DNA of 11,103 nucleotides from Bradyrhizobium sp. (GCA_019243075.1 JAFAUV010000372.1:1-11103), one strand, 5' to 3'. Numbered from the stretch's first letter, positions 1-7,484 are shown. A program made the numbers and translations. Notes: generated by a model not told the origin, from the sequence alone.

Positions 1-633
1 ACAGATGACGCGGCGCTCGCCGAATGGATGGGATTGACGGTAGCGACCTTTGAAGGCGATGTTGCCAACATGAAACTCACCACGCCCGAAGATTTTGTCC
101 GCGAGGAATCGCGTCTCGCAGCAGGGCTCGGCGACATCCGAACCGGCACCGGCTATGACGTCCATGCCTTCGGCCCGGGCGATCATGTGATGATTTGCGG
201 CGTCAACGTGCCCCACACCAAGGGCTTCCTCGCCCATTCCGACGGCGACGTCGGCCTCCACGCCCTGGTCGATGCGATCCTGGGCGCGCTGGCCGATGGC
301 GACATCGGCTCGCACTTCCCGCCGAGCGACATGAAGTGGAAGGGCGCCTCCTCCGACCAGTTCCTGAAATATGCGGTGGAGCGCGTCACCTCACGCGGCG
401 GCCGCATCGCCAATCTCGAGGTGACGTTGATCTGCGAGCGGCCGAAGATCGGTCCCCTGCGCGACACCATGCGTGCCCGCATCGCCGAGATCACCGGCGT
501 GAACATCTCGCGCGTGGCGGTCAAGGCGACCACCAGCGAGAGGCTCGGCTTCACCGGCCGTGAGGAAGGCATCGCGGCGACCGCGAGCGCCACCATCCGC
601 CTGCCCTGGTCTGCCGACGGTTGGAGCGAGTGA
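1..633 (+). CDS. ispDF: Bifunctional IspD/IspF enzyme (3' part; start lies upstream of the window)
   Basis: Frame 1 is open from the first base, so this is the C-terminal part of a longer gene. The first ~37 residues, with the motif NMKLTTPEDF, match the end of the IspD domain (2-C-methyl-D-erythritol 4-phosphate cytidylyltransferase). From about base 133 a complete IspF domain (2-C-methyl-D-erythritol 2,4-cyclodiphosphate synthase) follows. It shows GTGYDVH and LAHSDGDV, whose Asp and two His are the metal ligands of the family, then DIGSHFPPSD, ERPKIGP and the C-terminal TTSERLGFTGREEGI. Both enzymes act in the cytoplasmic MEP pathway to isoprenoids. The IspD-IspF fusion is common in alphaproteobacteria. 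The frame ends with TGA, one base before the ATG of cinA, so the two are probably co-transcribed. Nothing suggests loss of function. The internal Met codons at 28 and 70 are not true starts. Confidence 0.96.
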   Translation, partial: TDDAALAEWMGLTVATFEGDVANMKLTTPEDFVREESRLAAGLGDIRTGTGYDVHAFGPGDHVMICGVNVPHTKGFLAHSDGDVGLHALVDAILGALADGDIGSHFPPSDMKWKGASSDQFLKYAVERVTSRGGRIANLEVTLICERPKIGPLRDTMRARIAEITGVNISRVAVKATTSERLGFTGREEGIAATASATIRLPWSADGWSE

Positions 634-634
634 C

Positions 635-1231
635 ATGGCGCCCGGCAGCGACGCCCGCGCCCTCGCCCGCTCGCTGCTCGACCTCTGCCGCAGCCGTCGG
701 CTGACGATCGCCACGGCCGAATCCTGCACCGGCGGCCTCGTCGCCGGCGCGCTCACGGATATCCCGGGCTCCTCCGACGTCATCGACCGCGGCTTTGTCA
801 CCTATTCCAACGAAGCCAAGCGCGCGATGCTCGGCGTCGAAGTTTCCACCCTCGCCACCTTTGGGGCCGTCAGCAAGGAGACCGCCACCCAGATGGCGGT
901 CGGGGCGCTGGAACGGGCCGGTGTCGATCTGGCGGTATCGATCACCGGCATCGCCGGCCCCGGCGGCGCCACGCCCGGCAAGCCGGTGGGCCTCGTGCAT
1001 TTCGCCGTCGCCGCCCGCGACGGCCGCATCCTCCATCGCGAGCACCGTTTCGGGGCGATCGGCCGCAGCGCCGTGCGCGACCGCTCGGTGGTGGAAGCGC
1101 TGCGCATGCTGATGGAGCTTGCCCGCGGCCCGCAGCAGCTCAAGCCCAGGCGCGCCGCCGTGAGCCGCGTCCGCCCGCGGGTGACACGCACGCCGCGCCG
1201 ACATGCAGTGAAGCGCAGGCCGCGGCCGTGA
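635..1231 (+). CDS. cinA: CinA C-terminal domain protein / nicotinamide-nucleotide amidohydrolase (PncC type)
   Basis: This 198-residue protein consists of the CinA C-terminal (PncC) domain alone. That domain deamidates nicotinamide mononucleotide to nicotinate mononucleotide in NAD recycling. Diagnostic motifs are TAESCTGG near the N-terminus, GFVTYSNEAK, and GIAGPGGATPGKPVGLV; the Ser in ESCTGG is part of the family active site. The N-terminal CinA (COG1058) domain is absent, as in E. coli PncC. I chose the ATG at 635 because it lies one base after the ispDF stop, has GGAG at 623-626 eight bases upstream, and gives the usual start just before the domain. The catalytic domain should end near residue 162. 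The last 36 residues form an extremely basic tail (14 Arg/Lys, no acidic residue) ending at the AT-richer insert. The stop is only three bases from the stop of the convergent peptidase fragment. Confidence 0.93.
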   Translation: MAPGSDARALARSLLDLCRSRRLTIATAESCTGGLVAGALTDIPGSSDVIDRGFVTYSNEAKRAMLGVEVSTLATFGAVSKETATQMAVGALERAGVDLAVSITGIAGPGGATPGKPVGLVHFAVAARDGRILHREHRFGAIGRSAVRDRSVVEALRMLMELARGPQQLKPRRAAVSRVRPRVTRTPRRHAVKRRPRP

Positions 1232-1234
1232 AAA

Positions 1235-1666
1235 CTACTCCCGCAGTATTCTGAGCCAATTCACCTCCACATCTTCCAAGCTCGACGTCGCGCTTAAATG
1301 CGCCGGTGTCGTCATTCCATCCAAAGGGCAATCTGCGAGTAGAATGCGCGTTGTTTCGGCAACCGCATCGTAAAAAACCTTGCTGCAGATCACTACGCGA
1401 CCCATGACGGGCCCGCCAGACCCCCATGCTCCACCGAACAACCGAAAGCCTATTTGTACAGCCTTCCACCAACTATAACGCAAACCGAGCAATCTAAGTG
1501 CACGGATCGCTAGCCTGTATCGGTCGCTCAACTCCAACTCGGGATGACGTCTGACACGCATAATCTTAGTTGTGACGTTCGCAAAAGCGCTCCGGGTGCG
1601 AACCCCCGTCCACGGCAGGGCCTCGACCACAAAGTCATCACCGAGAAAAACCGCGACATGCGTCAC
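1235..1666 (-). pseudogene. C-terminal part of a split permuted papain-like (NlpC/P60-type) cysteine peptidase
   Basis: This 143-codon frame opens with GTG at 1664-1666 and ends with TAG at 1235-1237. It carries what look like the catalytic elements of the permuted papain-like (YiiX/YaeF-type NlpC/P60) fold: a His in THVAVFLGDD (residue 3), a Glu in VVEA (residue 15), the GLRYSWW segment (about 61-67) and a Cys in VVICSKVFYDA (residue 94). In this permuted fold the His precedes the Cys, as here. It lacks the opening GD(L/I) strand, which lies in the frame just upstream and stops in a GTGA overlap at 1663-1666. Joining the two by a one-base shift gives a continuous domain (…EHSR|VTHVAVFLG…), so I read this as one gene broken by an indel. 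Two translationally coupled polypeptides remain possible. The substrate is unknown; relatives act on peptidoglycan peptides or lipids. No signal peptide is visible. Confidence 0.6.
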
Positions 1667-1884
1667 CGACTATGCTCGCCCGCGAACCCGGCCACCCTTT
1701 GCGCGCGAGAAATCGCTCGGCCAACCACTTGCGGCGACACATCGCGATAGAAGATCAAATCGCCGGGAAGACATGCGCTGAAATCAGGCACATATCCGAA
1801 AGCTCGGACTTCGTCTGAGATGATATTGAGCGTGATCGTGCCAACCTCGCGCACAGAGCGCGGATCAATGATCTTCTGCGGCAA
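1663..1884 (-). pseudogene. N-terminal part of the same split papain-like peptidase gene
   Basis: This 73-codon frame ends with TGA at 1663-1665, inside the GTG start of the following frame. Its C-terminal half contains CLPGDLIFYRDVS (residues 38-50). The LPGD(L/I) motif is the conserved first strand of permuted NlpC/P60-like domains and normally sits 20-30 residues before the catalytic His, which is where the next frame places THVAVFLG. The N-terminal ~35 residues (KIIDPRSVREVG…) are not a signal peptide, and I do not recognise a separate domain in them. The start is unclear. The first usable codon, TTG at 1882-1884, has no convincing ribosome site, and no ATG exists in this frame. The open frame continues upstream to the TGA at 1915-1917, encoding RYGRRRLP, which may once have been coding. 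A lost start plus a frameshift suggests decay. Confidence 0.55.
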
Positions 1885-1909
1885 TCGACGACGCCCGTAC
1901 CTAAGTCCG

Positions 1910-2146
1910 TTAGATCAATCCAATTCGAGGATCTTGACGGCTGCTAGATCCTTGTTGCTGACCTCCGCAAATTCCGTGGACATGCATGCCGGCCTTCACA
2001 TGTTGGAACGGCACAGTTGAACCGATCGTCGTTGAAAAGACGCCATGGGTATTTGCACCGAGGCGGTGGTCGAATTCCACGATCCCAAAACCGTCCGGCT
2101 CTATCCGTACGACTTTTCCCGAAAATGGTTTCTGTTCTTGTTCCAT
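1910..2146 (-). CDS. Small OB-fold/cold-shock-like protein, 3' end apparently frameshifted
   Basis: As it stands the frame encodes 78 residues from the ATG at 2144-2146 to the TAA at 1910-1912. Residues 9-56 have the alternating beta pattern of a small OB barrel: GKVVRIEPDGFGIVEF, then THGVFSTT and a hydrophobic VPFQHVKAGMHV. This resembles cold-shock or S1-like domains, though I cannot name the family. After about residue 56 the translation turns into low-complexity Gln/Ser/Gly. A neighbouring frame from about 1977 instead reads TEFAEVSNKDLAAVKILELD and stops with TGA at 1915-1917. That tail looks like a natural final strand and helix, so a one-base insertion (or two-base loss) near 1975-1981 probably broke the gene. 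No clear Shine-Dalgarno precedes the ATG; an in-frame TGA 21 bases upstream limits the start. It lies directly upstream of the split peptidase on the same strand. A role in nucleic-acid binding is only a guess. Confidence 0.5.
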   Translation of the reverse strand: MEQEQKPFSGKVVRIEPDGFGIVEFDHRLGANTHGVFSTTIGSTVPFQHVKAGMHVHGICGGQQQGSSSRQDPRIGLI

Positions 2147-2359
2147 GACACCGGTATAGGCATTTCAGAGCAATTTTCCAGTCCATTCTTGCTGAAATCT
2201 CAAATCGCGGCTGACACGGCCGACGGAAGCCGAAACGACTCGAACAGTTTCCGCGGTAAAAGCCGGTGAAACTTGATGCAAGCATCGGCGATCACGCGCC
2301 CGCCCTGAAGCGCGCCGCTTGTGTCGGCGGAGGCCTTCGCTTGGCTCGCCACGACGAGT

Positions 2360-2833
2360 TTACGACGGCGGCCCCGCCACCCGCTTGCCGTAGATCATGT
2401 CCGCGCGCTTTTCGAAGGCCGCGGAAAACCGCGCGAAGGCGGCATCGAACATCGCGCCCATCAAGGTTGCGAGCATCCTGCTCTTGAACTCATAGGCGAT
2501 GAAGAAGCCGACGTCGCAGACCTCCTCGCCCTTCGGCTCGAAGCTCCAGCGGTTCTCGAGATTGGCGAACGGCCCTCTGAGATAGCGCACCAGGATATTG
2601 AGATGCTGGCGGTCGAGCGTCACCTCGCTGGTGAAGGTCTCCTTTACCAGCTTGAACGAGACCGTCATGTCGGCAATGACGGTTTCGGTGCCGTCGGGAT
2701 TGTTCTTGCGCTGACGGATTTTCAGGGCGTGGCAGAGCGGCACGAATTCGGGATAGCGCTCGACATCGGCGACGAGATCGAACATCTGCTCCGCCCGGTG
2801 CTGCACCCGGCGCCTGTTGGAGAAACGAGGCAT
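2360..2833 (-). CDS. Coq10/RatA family START-domain protein (ubiquinone-binding type)
   Basis: The protein has 157 residues and consists almost entirely of one SRPBCC (START-like) domain of the Coq10/RatA family. It shows the N-terminal RRVQHRAEQMFDLVADVERY, the PEFVPLC segment typical of this family, the central FTSEVTLDRQHLNILVRYLRGPF, LENRWSFEP, and a C-terminal amphipathic helix (AMFDAAFARFSAAFEKRA). Family members bind coenzyme Q and assist respiratory electron transfer; the E. coli homologue was also described as the RatA ribosome-association toxin. In an alphaproteobacterium the Coq10-like role is more likely, which is inference. The start ATG lies 6 bases after the lipA stop. Its AGGA ribosome site at 2838-2841 overlaps that stop codon, so translation is probably coupled to lipA. 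Length is normal and no defect is visible. The stop is TAA. Confidence 0.9.
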   Translation of the reverse strand: MPRFSNRRRVQHRAEQMFDLVADVERYPEFVPLCHALKIRQRKNNPDGTETVIADMTVSFKLVKETFTSEVTLDRQHLNILVRYLRGPFANLENRWSFEPKGEEVCDVGFFIAYEFKSRMLATLMGAMFDAAFARFSAAFEKRADMIYGKRVAGPPS

Positions 2834-2839
2834 CTGATC

Positions 2840-3796
2840 CTAGCGGGCGGCCGCCGCGCGTGCGGCTTTCAGTTTCGCGAAATCCTCGCCGGCGTGATGC
2901 GACGAGCGCGTCAGCGGGCTCGCCGATACCATCAGGAAGCCCTTGGTGTAGGCGACCTTCTCGAGGCCTTCGAATTCATCCGGCGGAATGTAGCGCATCA
3001 CCGCGTGATGCTTGCGGGTCGGCTGCAGATACTGGCCGATGGTGAGAAAATCGACATCGGCCGAGCGCAGGTCGTCCATCACCTGCAGCACCTCGTGGCG
3101 CTCTTCGCCGAGGCCGACCATGATGCCGGACTTGGTGAAGATTGTGGGGTCGATCTCCTTGACCCGCTGCAGCAGCCGGATGGAATGGAAATAGCGCGCG
3201 CCCGGCCGCACGCTGAGATAACGCGACGGCACAGTTTCCAAATTGTGGTTGAACACGTCGGGCCTGGCAGCCACCACGACCTCGAGCGCGCCGTCCTTGC
3301 GCAGGAAATCGGGGGTGAGGATTTCGATGGTGGTGGCCGGGCAGCGGGCGCGGATCGTGCTGATGGTCTGGGCAAAATGCTCCGCACCGCCGTCGGCGAG
3401 ATCGTCGCGGTCGACGGAGGTGACGACGACGTGGCTCAGGCCGAGCTTGAAGGTCGCGTCGGCGACATCATCGGGTTCGTGCGCGTCGAGGCTGCCCGGC
3501 ATGCCGGTCTTGACGTTGCAGAAGGCGCAGGCCCGCGTACAGGTGTCGCCCATGATCATGAAGGTGGCGTGCTTCTTGTCCCAGCACTCCCCGATATTCG
3601 GGCAGCCCGCCTCCTCGCACACCGTGACGAGGCCGTTCTCCCTGACGATGTTGCGGGTATCGGCATAGCCGCGCGTGTTCGGCGCGCGGACACGGATCCA
3701 GTCCGGCTTCGGCGGCGAGAGCGCATCCGGCCGGTTCACCTTTTCGGGGTGACGCGGGCGCAAGGGATTGGAAATGGTGTCGATCAGGGTGACCAT
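2840..3796 (-). CDS. lipA: Lipoyl synthase LipA (radical SAM)
   Basis: LipA inserts two sulfurs into protein-bound octanoyl groups, making the lipoyl cofactor of pyruvate and 2-oxoglutarate dehydrogenases and the glycine cleavage system. The 318-residue product has both expected iron-sulfur cluster motifs. The auxiliary cluster motif CEEAGCPNIGEC has Cys60, Cys65 and Cys71. The radical-SAM motif CTRACAFC has Cys86, Cys90 and Cys93. The C-terminal RSSHHAGEDF (from about 297) supplies the Ser that ligates the auxiliary cluster and is sacrificed in catalysis. VVVTSVDRDDLADGG and HNLETVPS are also family signatures. Length and start match the family: ATG at 3796 followed by a short alphaproteobacterial leader. 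It precedes the Coq10-like gene by 6 bases in an operon. A 140-base gap separates it from the divergent DNA glycosylase gene; I could not identify a firm promoter there. Confidence 0.97.
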   Translation of the reverse strand: MVTLIDTISNPLRPRHPEKVNRPDALSPPKPDWIRVRAPNTRGYADTRNIVRENGLVTVCEEAGCPNIGECWDKKHATFMIMGDTCTRACAFCNVKTGMPGSLDAHEPDDVADATFKLGLSHVVVTSVDRDDLADGGAEHFAQTISTIRARCPATTIEILTPDFLRKDGALEVVVAARPDVFNHNLETVPSRYLSVRPGARYFHSIRLLQRVKEIDPTIFTKSGIMVGLGEERHEVLQVMDDLRSADVDFLTIGQYLQPTRKHHAVMRYIPPDEFEGLEKVAYTKGFLMVSASPLTRSSHHAGEDFAKLKAARAAAAR

Positions 3797-3936
3797 GGTG
3801 TCGATGAGTCGCTGCGAAGCCTTCTAGCTATGCCGTCCGCGAGAGGCCCGCAACCCGGCCCTAACGGACGCTAGCAGATCGAGGCGGATATTGGCAGCAT
3901 TCGCGGCAGTTCCGTCACCGATTCCACCGGCTCAAG

Positions 3937-4545
3937 ATGCCAGCAAGCACCAAAAAGGGCGATCATGCCCCTGCCCTCGGCAAGCCGCTGAAACGCGGCT
4001 TTTTCGCGCGCAGCGTGCATGAGGTCGCGCCCGACCTGATCGGCGCAACGCTGTTGTTCGATGGCGTCGGCGGCCTGATCGTCGAGGTCGAGGCCTATCA
4101 CCACACCGATCCCGCCGCGCACTCCTACAACGGGCCGACGGCGCGCAACCGGGTGATGTTCGGCCCGCCAGGCTATGTTTACGTCTATCGCTCCTACGGC
4201 ATCCACTGGTGCGTGAATTTCGTCTGCGAGCAGGAAGGCTCGGCCAGCGCCGTCCTGATCCGCGCGCTGGAGCCGACGCATGGGCTCGCCGCGATGCGGC
4301 GGCGGCGCGGACTGGCGGGCGAGCGCGCCTTGTGCTCGGGTCCGGGCAAATTGACCGAAGCGCTCGGCATCACACGCGAGCACAATGGGCTCGCACTCGA
4401 TCTGCCGCCGTTTGCGCTCCATGCGCGCAAGACCACGGTGGACGTGGCGTCGGGCGTGCGGATCGGCATCACCAAGGCGGCGGATCTGCCCTGGCGCTAC
4501 GGGCTGAAGGGCTCGAAATTCCTGAGCAAGCCGTTTCCGGCCTGA
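3937..4545 (+). CDS. mpg: DNA-3-methyladenine glycosylase (AAG/MPG family)
   Basis: The 202-residue protein belongs to the monofunctional AAG/MPG base-excision family, which flips out and removes alkylated or deaminated purines such as 3-methyladenine and hypoxanthine. After a basic leader, GFFARSVHEVAPDLIGATLL opens the domain. VEVEAYHHTDPAAHSYNG carries the catalytic Glu and the conserved Tyr and His. RNRVMFGPPGYVYVYRSYG and the later CSGPGKLTEALGI are family signatures, and the C-terminus SKPFPA ends normally. The ATG at 3937 was chosen because it precedes the conserved domain by a typical ~20-residue leader; no strong Shine-Dalgarno is visible. The gene is divergent from lipA and convergent with valS. 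The 39-base gap to the valS stop contains no T-rich terminator that I can see. It appears intact and monocistronic. Confidence 0.94.
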   Translation: MPASTKKGDHAPALGKPLKRGFFARSVHEVAPDLIGATLLFDGVGGLIVEVEAYHHTDPAAHSYNGPTARNRVMFGPPGYVYVYRSYGIHWCVNFVCEQEGSASAVLIRALEPTHGLAAMRRRRGLAGERALCSGPGKLTEALGITREHNGLALDLPPFALHARKTTVDVASGVRIGITKAADLPWRYGLKGSKFLSKPFPA

Positions 4546-4584
4546 GGCGCGGCGAGAAGCTCGGGCACCGGGATCGAGACGTGG

Positions 4585-7455
4585 TCAGGCATCGACTTCC
4601 TGCAGCCGCTTCAGCGCCTCGACGATCTTCTCGCGGCGCGCGACCGCGGCCTCGCGCTTTTCCTTCTCCTCCTCGACGATCTCTTCGGGCGCATTGGCGA
4701 CGAACTTCTCGTTGCCGAGCTTGGCGTCGACCCGCTTGATGTCGGCGTCGGCTTTCGCGATCTCCTTGTCGAGGCGGGTCTTCTCGGCCGCGAGATCGAT
4801 GACGCCCTTGAGCGGCAGCGCCGCGACTTCGCCGCGCACGAGGAGTTGCACGGCGCCTTCCGGCGGGCGGTCGGCAAAGGAGATGTCGGACAGGCGCGCC
4901 AGCCGCTTGATGACGTCGGTCCAGCGCGGCAGGCGGGCCCTGATCTCCGGGGAAGCGCCCGTCAGCACCAGCGCGGTCAGCTTGGCGGGAGCGATGTTCA
5001 TCTCGGCGCGCACCGAGCGGATCGCGGTGACGAGATCGACCACCCAGCCGATCTCGGCCTCGGCGGTCTCGTCGGTGAAGTCGCCCGCCGCGACGTCGAG
5101 GAGAACGGGCGGCACCATCGGCTCGTCCGGGTTCGCCGCCGACGTGAGCGCGAGCTCTTCCGGCGTCACGGCCTGCGCCTCGCGCGACCAGGGCGACAGC
5201 GCGAGCAGGGTGTCGCGGCGGCCGGTGACCTCCCACAGTTCCTCGGTGATGAAGGGCATGAACGGGTGCAGGAGTTTCAGGATCTCGTCGCGCGCCCAGG
5301 CGACCGTTGCGCGCGTCTCGCCCTTGGCCACGCCTTCCTCGCCGGTCAGCATCGGTTTTGCGAGTTCGAGATACCAGTCGCAATAGACGTTCCAGACAAA
5401 GCGATAGATCGCATTCGAGGCGTCGTTGAAGCGATAGGCTTCCAGCGCCTCGGTGACCTCGCGCGTTGCCCGCACCGTCTCATGCACGATCCAGCGGTTG
5501 AGCGTGTCGCTGGCCTTGGTCGGATCAAAGACCTCCGGCTGCACGCAATCGTTCATCTCCGCGAAGCGGCAGGCATTCCAGAGCTTGGTCGCGAAGTTGC
5601 GGTTGGTCTCGACCATCTGCGGCGACAGCTTGATGTCGTGGCCCTGCGCCGCGCCGCGCGCCAATGCAAAACGCAGCGCATCGGCGCCGAACTCGTCGAT
5701 GACGCCCAGGGGATCGATGACATTGCCCTTCGACTTCGACATCTTCGCGCCCTTCTCGTCGCGGACGAGCCGGTGGATGTAGACGGTCGAGAACGGCGCC
5801 TCCTTCATGAAATGCAGGCCCATCATCATCATCCGCGCCACCCAGAAGAAGATGATGTCAAAGCCGGTGACCAGCACGTCGGTCGGGTAATGGCGTTTGA
5901 CCTCGGGCGCATCGTCCGGCCAGCCCAGCGTCGAGAACGGCCACAGCGCCGAGGAGAACCAGGTGTCGAGCACGTCCTCGTCGCGCTTGATGAAGTCGGC
6001 GCGCTTGTTGCCGTCGAGCGCCAGCTCGCGGCCCTGCTCGGCCGTGATGACCTCCTGCTCGACATAATAGCCGAGCGCATGGCTGACGGCTTCTTCCTCG
6101 GTCTCGGCGACGAAGACCTTGCCGTCGGGCCCGTACCAGGCCGGAATCTGATGGCCCCACCAGAGCTGGCGCGAGATGCACCAGGGCTGGATGTTCTCCA
6201 TCCACTCGAAATAGGTCTTCGACCAGTTATCCGGCACGAACTGCGTGCGGCCGGAGCGCACCGCCGATATTGCAGGCTGAGCCAGGGTGTGGGCGTCGAC
6301 ATACCATTGGTCGGTGAGATAGGGCTCGATCACGACGCCGGAGCGGTCGCCGTGCGGCACCATATGCGTGTTCGGCTCGATCTTCTCCAGGAAGCCGAAA
6401 TTCTCCAGCCGCGCGACGATCTGTTTGCGCGCGGCGAAGCGGTCGACATGGTGCAGCTCGGCCGCGAGTTCCTCGGCGCCCTCCGGCAGTCCGCGCAAGT
6501 AATCCTCGTTGCCGACCAGCGCCATGGCGCCTTCCTGGTCGAACACGTTGATCTGCGGCAGGTTGTGGCGCTTGCCGACCTCGAAGTCGTTGAAATCATG
6601 CGCTGGCGTCACCTTGACCGCGCCGGAGCCCTTCTCGGGATCGGAATATTCATCGCCGACAATCGGAATCCGGCGCCCGACCAATGGCAGGATCACGTGC
6701 TTGCCGATCAGATGCTTGTAGCGCGCGTCCGCTGGGTTCACCGCGACGCCGCTATCGCCCAGCATGGTTTCGGGGCGCGTGGTGGCGACCACGATGAAGC
6801 TGGCGGAATCGTCGGGGCTGAACGTCTTGCCCTCGATCGGATAGCGCAGATACCAGAGGCTGCCCTTGACCTCGACCTGCTGCACTTCCAGATCGGAGAT
6901 CGCGGTGAGCAGCTTCGGGTCCCAGTTGACCAGCCGTTTGTCCTTGTAGATCAATCCTTCGCGATAGAGCTGCACGAACACCTTCACGACGGCGCGCGAC
7001 AGGCCCTCGTCCATGGTGAAGCGCTCGCGCGACCAGTCGCAGGAAGCGCCGAGGCGTTTCAACTGGTTGATGATGGTGCCGCCGCTCTCATCCTTCCATT
7101 GCCAGACCCGTTCCAGGAATTTTGCGCGTCCCAGGTCGCGCCGGCCCGGGAGCTGCCGCTCCATCAATTGCCGCTCGACCACCATCTGCGTGGCGATGCC
7201 GGCGTGATCGGTGCCGGGCTGCCACAACACGTCGCGGCCGCGCATCCGCTCGAAGCGGCAGAGAATGTCCTGCAGCGTGTTATTGAGCGCGTGGCCCATA
7301 TGCAGAGAACCCGTCACGTTCGGCGGCGGGATCACGATGGTGAAGGGCTTGGCGTCGCGCCGGTCGGGGCGGCCGGCGCGGAACGCGCGGGCATCCTCCC
7401 AAACCAGGGACATGCGGCCTTCGATATCGGCGGGCTGGTAGTTTTTCTCGATCAT
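4585..7455 (-). CDS. valS: Valyl-tRNA synthetase
   Basis: This class I aminoacyl-tRNA synthetase charges tRNA-Val with valine. From the ATG at 7455 it has 956 residues, the usual size for alphaproteobacterial ValS. The ATP-binding HIGH motif appears as PPPNVTGSLHMGH (HMGH at 52-55), and the KMSKS motif is at 571-575 (GAKMSKSKGNVIDPL). WFSSALWPFSTLGWP and the WISRQLWWGHQIPAWY-type segment (here CISRQLWWGHQIPAWY) place it with ValS rather than IleS or LeuS. A C-terminal Lys/Glu-rich segment of ~69 residues (about 888-956) is the ValS tRNA-binding coiled coil. An in-frame GTG at 7503 would add 16 residues, but MIEKNYQPADIEGRM is the natural start. The frame is uninterrupted. Upstream lie a candidate promoter and a 13-bp tandem repeat. 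The stop is TGA. Confidence 0.97.
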   Translation of the reverse strand: MIEKNYQPADIEGRMSLVWEDARAFRAGRPDRRDAKPFTIVIPPPNVTGSLHMGHALNNTLQDILCRFERMRGRDVLWQPGTDHAGIATQMVVERQLMERQLPGRRDLGRAKFLERVWQWKDESGGTIINQLKRLGASCDWSRERFTMDEGLSRAVVKVFVQLYREGLIYKDKRLVNWDPKLLTAISDLEVQQVEVKGSLWYLRYPIEGKTFSPDDSASFIVVATTRPETMLGDSGVAVNPADARYKHLIGKHVILPLVGRRIPIVGDEYSDPEKGSGAVKVTPAHDFNDFEVGKRHNLPQINVFDQEGAMALVGNEDYLRGLPEGAEELAAELHHVDRFAARKQIVARLENFGFLEKIEPNTHMVPHGDRSGVVIEPYLTDQWYVDAHTLAQPAISAVRSGRTQFVPDNWSKTYFEWMENIQPWCISRQLWWGHQIPAWYGPDGKVFVAETEEEAVSHALGYYVEQEVITAEQGRELALDGNKRADFIKRDEDVLDTWFSSALWPFSTLGWPDDAPEVKRHYPTDVLVTGFDIIFFWVARMMMMGLHFMKEAPFSTVYIHRLVRDEKGAKMSKSKGNVIDPLGVIDEFGADALRFALARGAAQGHDIKLSPQMVETNRNFATKLWNACRFAEMNDCVQPEVFDPTKASDTLNRWIVHETVRATREVTEALEAYRFNDASNAIYRFVWNVYCDWYLELAKPMLTGEEGVAKGETRATVAWARDEILKLLHPFMPFITEELWEVTGRRDTLLALSPWSREAQAVTPEELALTSAANPDEPMVPPVLLDVAAGDFTDETAEAEIGWVVDLVTAIRSVRAEMNIAPAKLTALVLTGASPEIRARLPRWTDVIKRLARLSDISFADRPPEGAVQLLVRGEVAALPLKGVIDLAAEKTRLDKEIAKADADIKRVDAKLGNEKFVANAPEEIVEEEKEKREAAVARREKIVEALKRLQEVDA

Positions 7456-7484
7456 GGCTGGCACATCGGCGATGGAACGGGGCT

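Larger units (their letters stand above)
1232..2359. other. AT-richer accessory insert between cinA and the Coq10-like gene
   Basis: Base composition changes sharply here. Hand counts give 50% GC at 1321-1380 and 45% at 2101-2160, against 67% at 4561-4620 in valS. The stretch holds two small minus-strand genes, both apparently frameshifted (described separately). Bases 2147-2359, between them and the Coq10-like gene, contain no gene I can support, only short GC-rich inverted repeats. I saw no flanking direct repeats, tRNA gene, transposase or integrase, so the route of entry is unknown. In relatives cinA and the Coq10-like gene are often near neighbours facing each other, which would make this an insertion or a lineage-specific pocket. 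That is inference from remembered synteny. Confidence 0.6.

Noticed and set aside
1944..2285. A 113-codon minus-strand frame over the OB-fold-like gene and the gap beside it
   Set aside because: The translation is rich in Arg, Cys and Phe with no secondary-structure pattern. The overlapping frame starting at 2146 has a clear beta-barrel pattern.
2288..2310. Similarity to 3959-3981 near the start of mpg (GGCGATCA…GCCCTG, about 18 of 23 bases)
   Set aside because: Too short and GC-rich to distinguish from chance. No longer homology extends from either copy and it marks no boundary.
2321..3874. A 517-codon plus-strand frame opposite lipA and the Coq10-like gene
   Set aside because: It is a composition shadow of two well-identified genes and crosses both of them. 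No recognisable domain.
3797..3936. A shared bidirectional promoter between lipA and mpg
   Set aside because: The gap is the right size, but I could not find -35/-10 pairs in either direction good enough to report.
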